Assembly: GCF_008629675.1 (NCBI RefSeq)
Contig: NZ_VWOX01000012.1
Location: 62,001 to 126,000, forward strand
Length of the DNA: 64,000 nt
Source of the DNA: Roseiconus nitratireducens
GTDB lineage: Bacteria; Planctomycetota; Planctomycetia; Pirellulales; Pirellulaceae
Direction: 5' to 3'
Shown: one piece after another, positions 62,394-64,000 of the stretch
Layout: each line of letters opens with the position of its first letter
Position numbering within the stretch: position 1 is the stretch's first letter
The notes under the pieces: model-generated
The model's database searches: none
Told to the model about the DNA's origin: nothing
What the model saw: the letters and a program-made list of their open reading frames with translations, nothing else
Made by a program: the position numbers and the translations under genes

Positions 62394-64000
62394 TCATTTC
62401 AAAGCCGTCTCTCTCTGTGCACCGTCGATCTTGTCCAACGCGTCGAAACTTGCCTGCAGGATCGCATCTTCGCTCCACGCGCCACGGTCGAATGTTTTGA
62501 CCATCCGTCCGGCGGCCATGACCGCAATCCGGTCACAGTTTTCCAATAACTCCTCCAGGTCGCTACTGACAATCACGATGCCCTTGCCGTCCGATGCCAG
62601 CTTGGCGATCAAGCGATAGATCATGCGACGCGCCGACACATCGATGCCTCGGGTTGGCTCATCGAACAGAAACACGTCGGCGCCACTGGTCAGCCATTTC
62701 GCGATCACGACCTTTTGCTGATTGCCACCGCTAAGGGTTCCGACCGATTGCTCGATCCCGGCACACCTGGTGTCCATCGCGGCGCACATCGCTTCTGTTT
62801 GCTGCACCTCAGATGCGCCACGAATCAGCCCCCAGCGAGAGAAGCGACTCCGCAACGCCCCCAACGTGGTGTTGCAACGCACCGATTGCTGCAGCAGCAA
62901 GCCGTTCTGCTTTCGGTCTTCGGTAACCATTGCCAATCCGCCGGCACTGGCTTCGGCGGGATGCGTGAACCGACGCGGTTCCCGTTGACCGACAGCAACG
63001 GTGCCGTCATCGGCCACGTCGGCACCAAAAATGGCCCGCAGCAACTCGGTTCGTCCCGACCCGACCAATCCGGTGATTCCGAACCGCTCGCCCGCGCGCA
63101 CGCGAAACGAGATGTCGCGCAGCATCCCACGGCGAATCCCCTGCACCGTCAACACGTCGCCGTCAGACACCTGCGAAGCAAATGCGTCGGCGGAGGCGTC
63201 AAGGTCGTCCCGCGGCCGTTCTGGTCGATCCGCCTTCGGTCGATCCGCCTTCGGTCGATCCGTCGTCGGTCGGTCAACCTCCGTTTCTGTCCGCGACATG
63301 TTTTTTTGAACGTCGACGACCGTCGCCGCTCCGCTCATCAGGTCGACCATCGCGTCAACGCTCAGTGCAGATACGGGGCTGGTGCAGACGTAACGGCCGT
63401 CCCGCAAGACGGTCACCCGGTCAGCGATTTGCTTGATCTCTTCCAAGCGGTGTGAGATGTAAATCATCCCCACGCCACGATTCCGCAATCGGTCCAGGGA
63501 CTCAAACAACCGCCGCGTTTCACTGCCGCTGAGAGCGGCGGTCGGTTCATCCAACAACAACAGCGTGGCATCACGGTCGAGCGCGGCGGCAATCTCCACC
63601 ATCTGCTGCCGCCCCACCCCCAGCGAACCGACCGGCACGTCGCTCGGCACCTCGGTCAACCCGAATCGGTCCAACGCCACGCGGGCCCGGTTATGCAGCT
63701 GACGGTGATGAATCACGCCGGCGGTCGAGGGCAAGCGTGTCAGCAACAGATTCTCTGCCACGCTCAGGGTCGGAATCAGATTCAGCTCCTGGGGAATGAC
63801 CTGCACCCCACGCGATTCCGCCTCGTGCTTGCTGCTCGGCGAGAAATCCTGGCCTTGCAAAGTCATCGTCCCCCCGCTCGCCGGGGTCAAGCCGGAGATG
63901 ATCTTGCACAACGTGCTCTTGCCGGCGCCGTTGGCGCCCAGCAACGCATGGATCTCGCCCGAATCGACTTCCATCGAAACATCACGCAGCACCGTCACGT
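62394..64000 (-). CDS. Sugar ABC transporter ATP-binding protein (RbsA family), 5' end cut
   Basis: About 535 residues visible; the start is beyond the right edge. Two ATPase domains: first Walker A LLGANGAGKSTLCKIISGL, LSLGVGRQQMVEIAAAL-like signature (VGSLGVGRQQM), Walker B LLLLDEPTAALSGSE; second ATPase GITGLVGSGRTELLRAIFGA, signature VGTLSGGNQQKVVIA, DVFLFDEPTRGIDVS. The linker between the two domains holds an unusual Asp/Arg/Pro repeat (DRPTTDRPKADRPKADRP, bases 63225-63290) not normally found in RbsA. It ends 56 bases before the permease. Confidence 0.93.
   Translation of the reverse strand, partial: VTVLRDVSMEVDSGEIHALLGANGAGKSTLCKIISGLTPASGGTMTLQGQDFSPSSKHEAESRGVQVIPQELNLIPTLSVAENLLLTRLPSTAGVIHHRQLHNRARVALDRFGLTEVPSDVPVGSLGVGRQQMVEIAAALDRDATLLLLDEPTAALSGSETRRLFESLDRLRNRGVGMIYISHRLEEIKQIADRVTVLRDGRYVCTSPVSALSVDAMVDLMSGAATVVDVQKNMSRTETEVDRPTTDRPKADRPKADRPERPRDDLDASADAFASQVSDGDVLTVQGIRRGMLRDISFRVRAGERFGITGLVGSGRTELLRAIFGADVADDGTVAVGQREPRRFTHPAEASAGGLAMVTEDRKQNGLLLQQSVRCNTTLGALRSRFSRWGLIRGASEVQQTEAMCAAMDTRCAGIEQSVGTLSGGNQQKVVIAKWLTSGADVFLFDEPTRGIDVSARRMIYRLIAKLASDGKGIVIVSSDLEELLENCDRIAVMAAGRMVKTFDRGAWSEDAILQASFDALDKIDGAQRETALK

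Overview
The window is GC-rich, densely coded chromosomal DNA that looks like a planctomycete, most likely a Pirellulaceae member related to Rhodopirellula. This rests on recognising protein families (very large prepilin-type proteins, a one-gene sulfatase, Asp/Gly-rich 'PGxxGxDD' motifs, tandem ClpP genes, a class II ribonucleotide reductase) and on the many palindromic intergenic repeats. No rRNA, tRNA or CRISPR array was seen, so the taxonomic call is inference.

Layout. 1-5.8 kb (+): the 3' end of larC, then a two-gene RND efflux pump (adaptor and permease). 6-7.8 kb (-): an EboB-like TatD hydrolase, a small partner gene and a DUF202 membrane protein. 8.3-11.8 kb (+): a candidate promoter and structured leader in front of a B12-dependent ribonucleotide reductase (nrdJ), closed by a clear intrinsic terminator. 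12.1-20.1 kb (-): yebC behind a glycosylase-like protein with a histone-H1-like tail, then the translation/transcription block nusA-infB-rbfA. nusA is preceded by a good promoter followed at once by an intrinsic terminator, which is an attenuator arrangement. 20.9-33 kb: single genes and small units (response regulator, rimO, an exported prenyltransferase-type repeat protein, two clpP genes, yacG, greA, a membrane protein, a CrtI-type desaturase, a sulfatase), separated by several families of palindromic repeats. 32.1-33.3 kb holds a REP-associated tyrosine transposase (RAYT) flanked by copies of the palindrome it probably mobilises.

33.3-56.7 kb (-) is the largest unit: a type IV pilus / type II secretion-like locus. 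Read 5' to 3' it encodes a PilB/GspE ATPase, PilT, a second PilB/GspE ATPase, a PilC/GspF platform protein, a GspG-like pilin, three further prepilin-type proteins, a giant 2383-residue PilX/GspK-like protein, a GspJ/PilW-like protein of about 820 residues and a small membrane-anchored protein. Three of the last gene products share a 'PGxxGxDD...ELGxxGSDD' acidic motif. No secretin, PilM/N/O/P or prepilin peptidase is in the window. 56.9-60.1 kb: a small gene divergent from a UvrA-family gene. 60.3-64 kb (-): a sugar ABC ATPase (cut by the window edge), its permease and an exported nucleoside hydrolase, probably one operon for nucleoside/ribose salvage.

The strongest leads are the RAYT/palindrome system with coordinated base changes between copies, the giant pseudopilin set, the nusA attenuator, the folded nrdJ leader and a 142-bp MITE-like element present twice.
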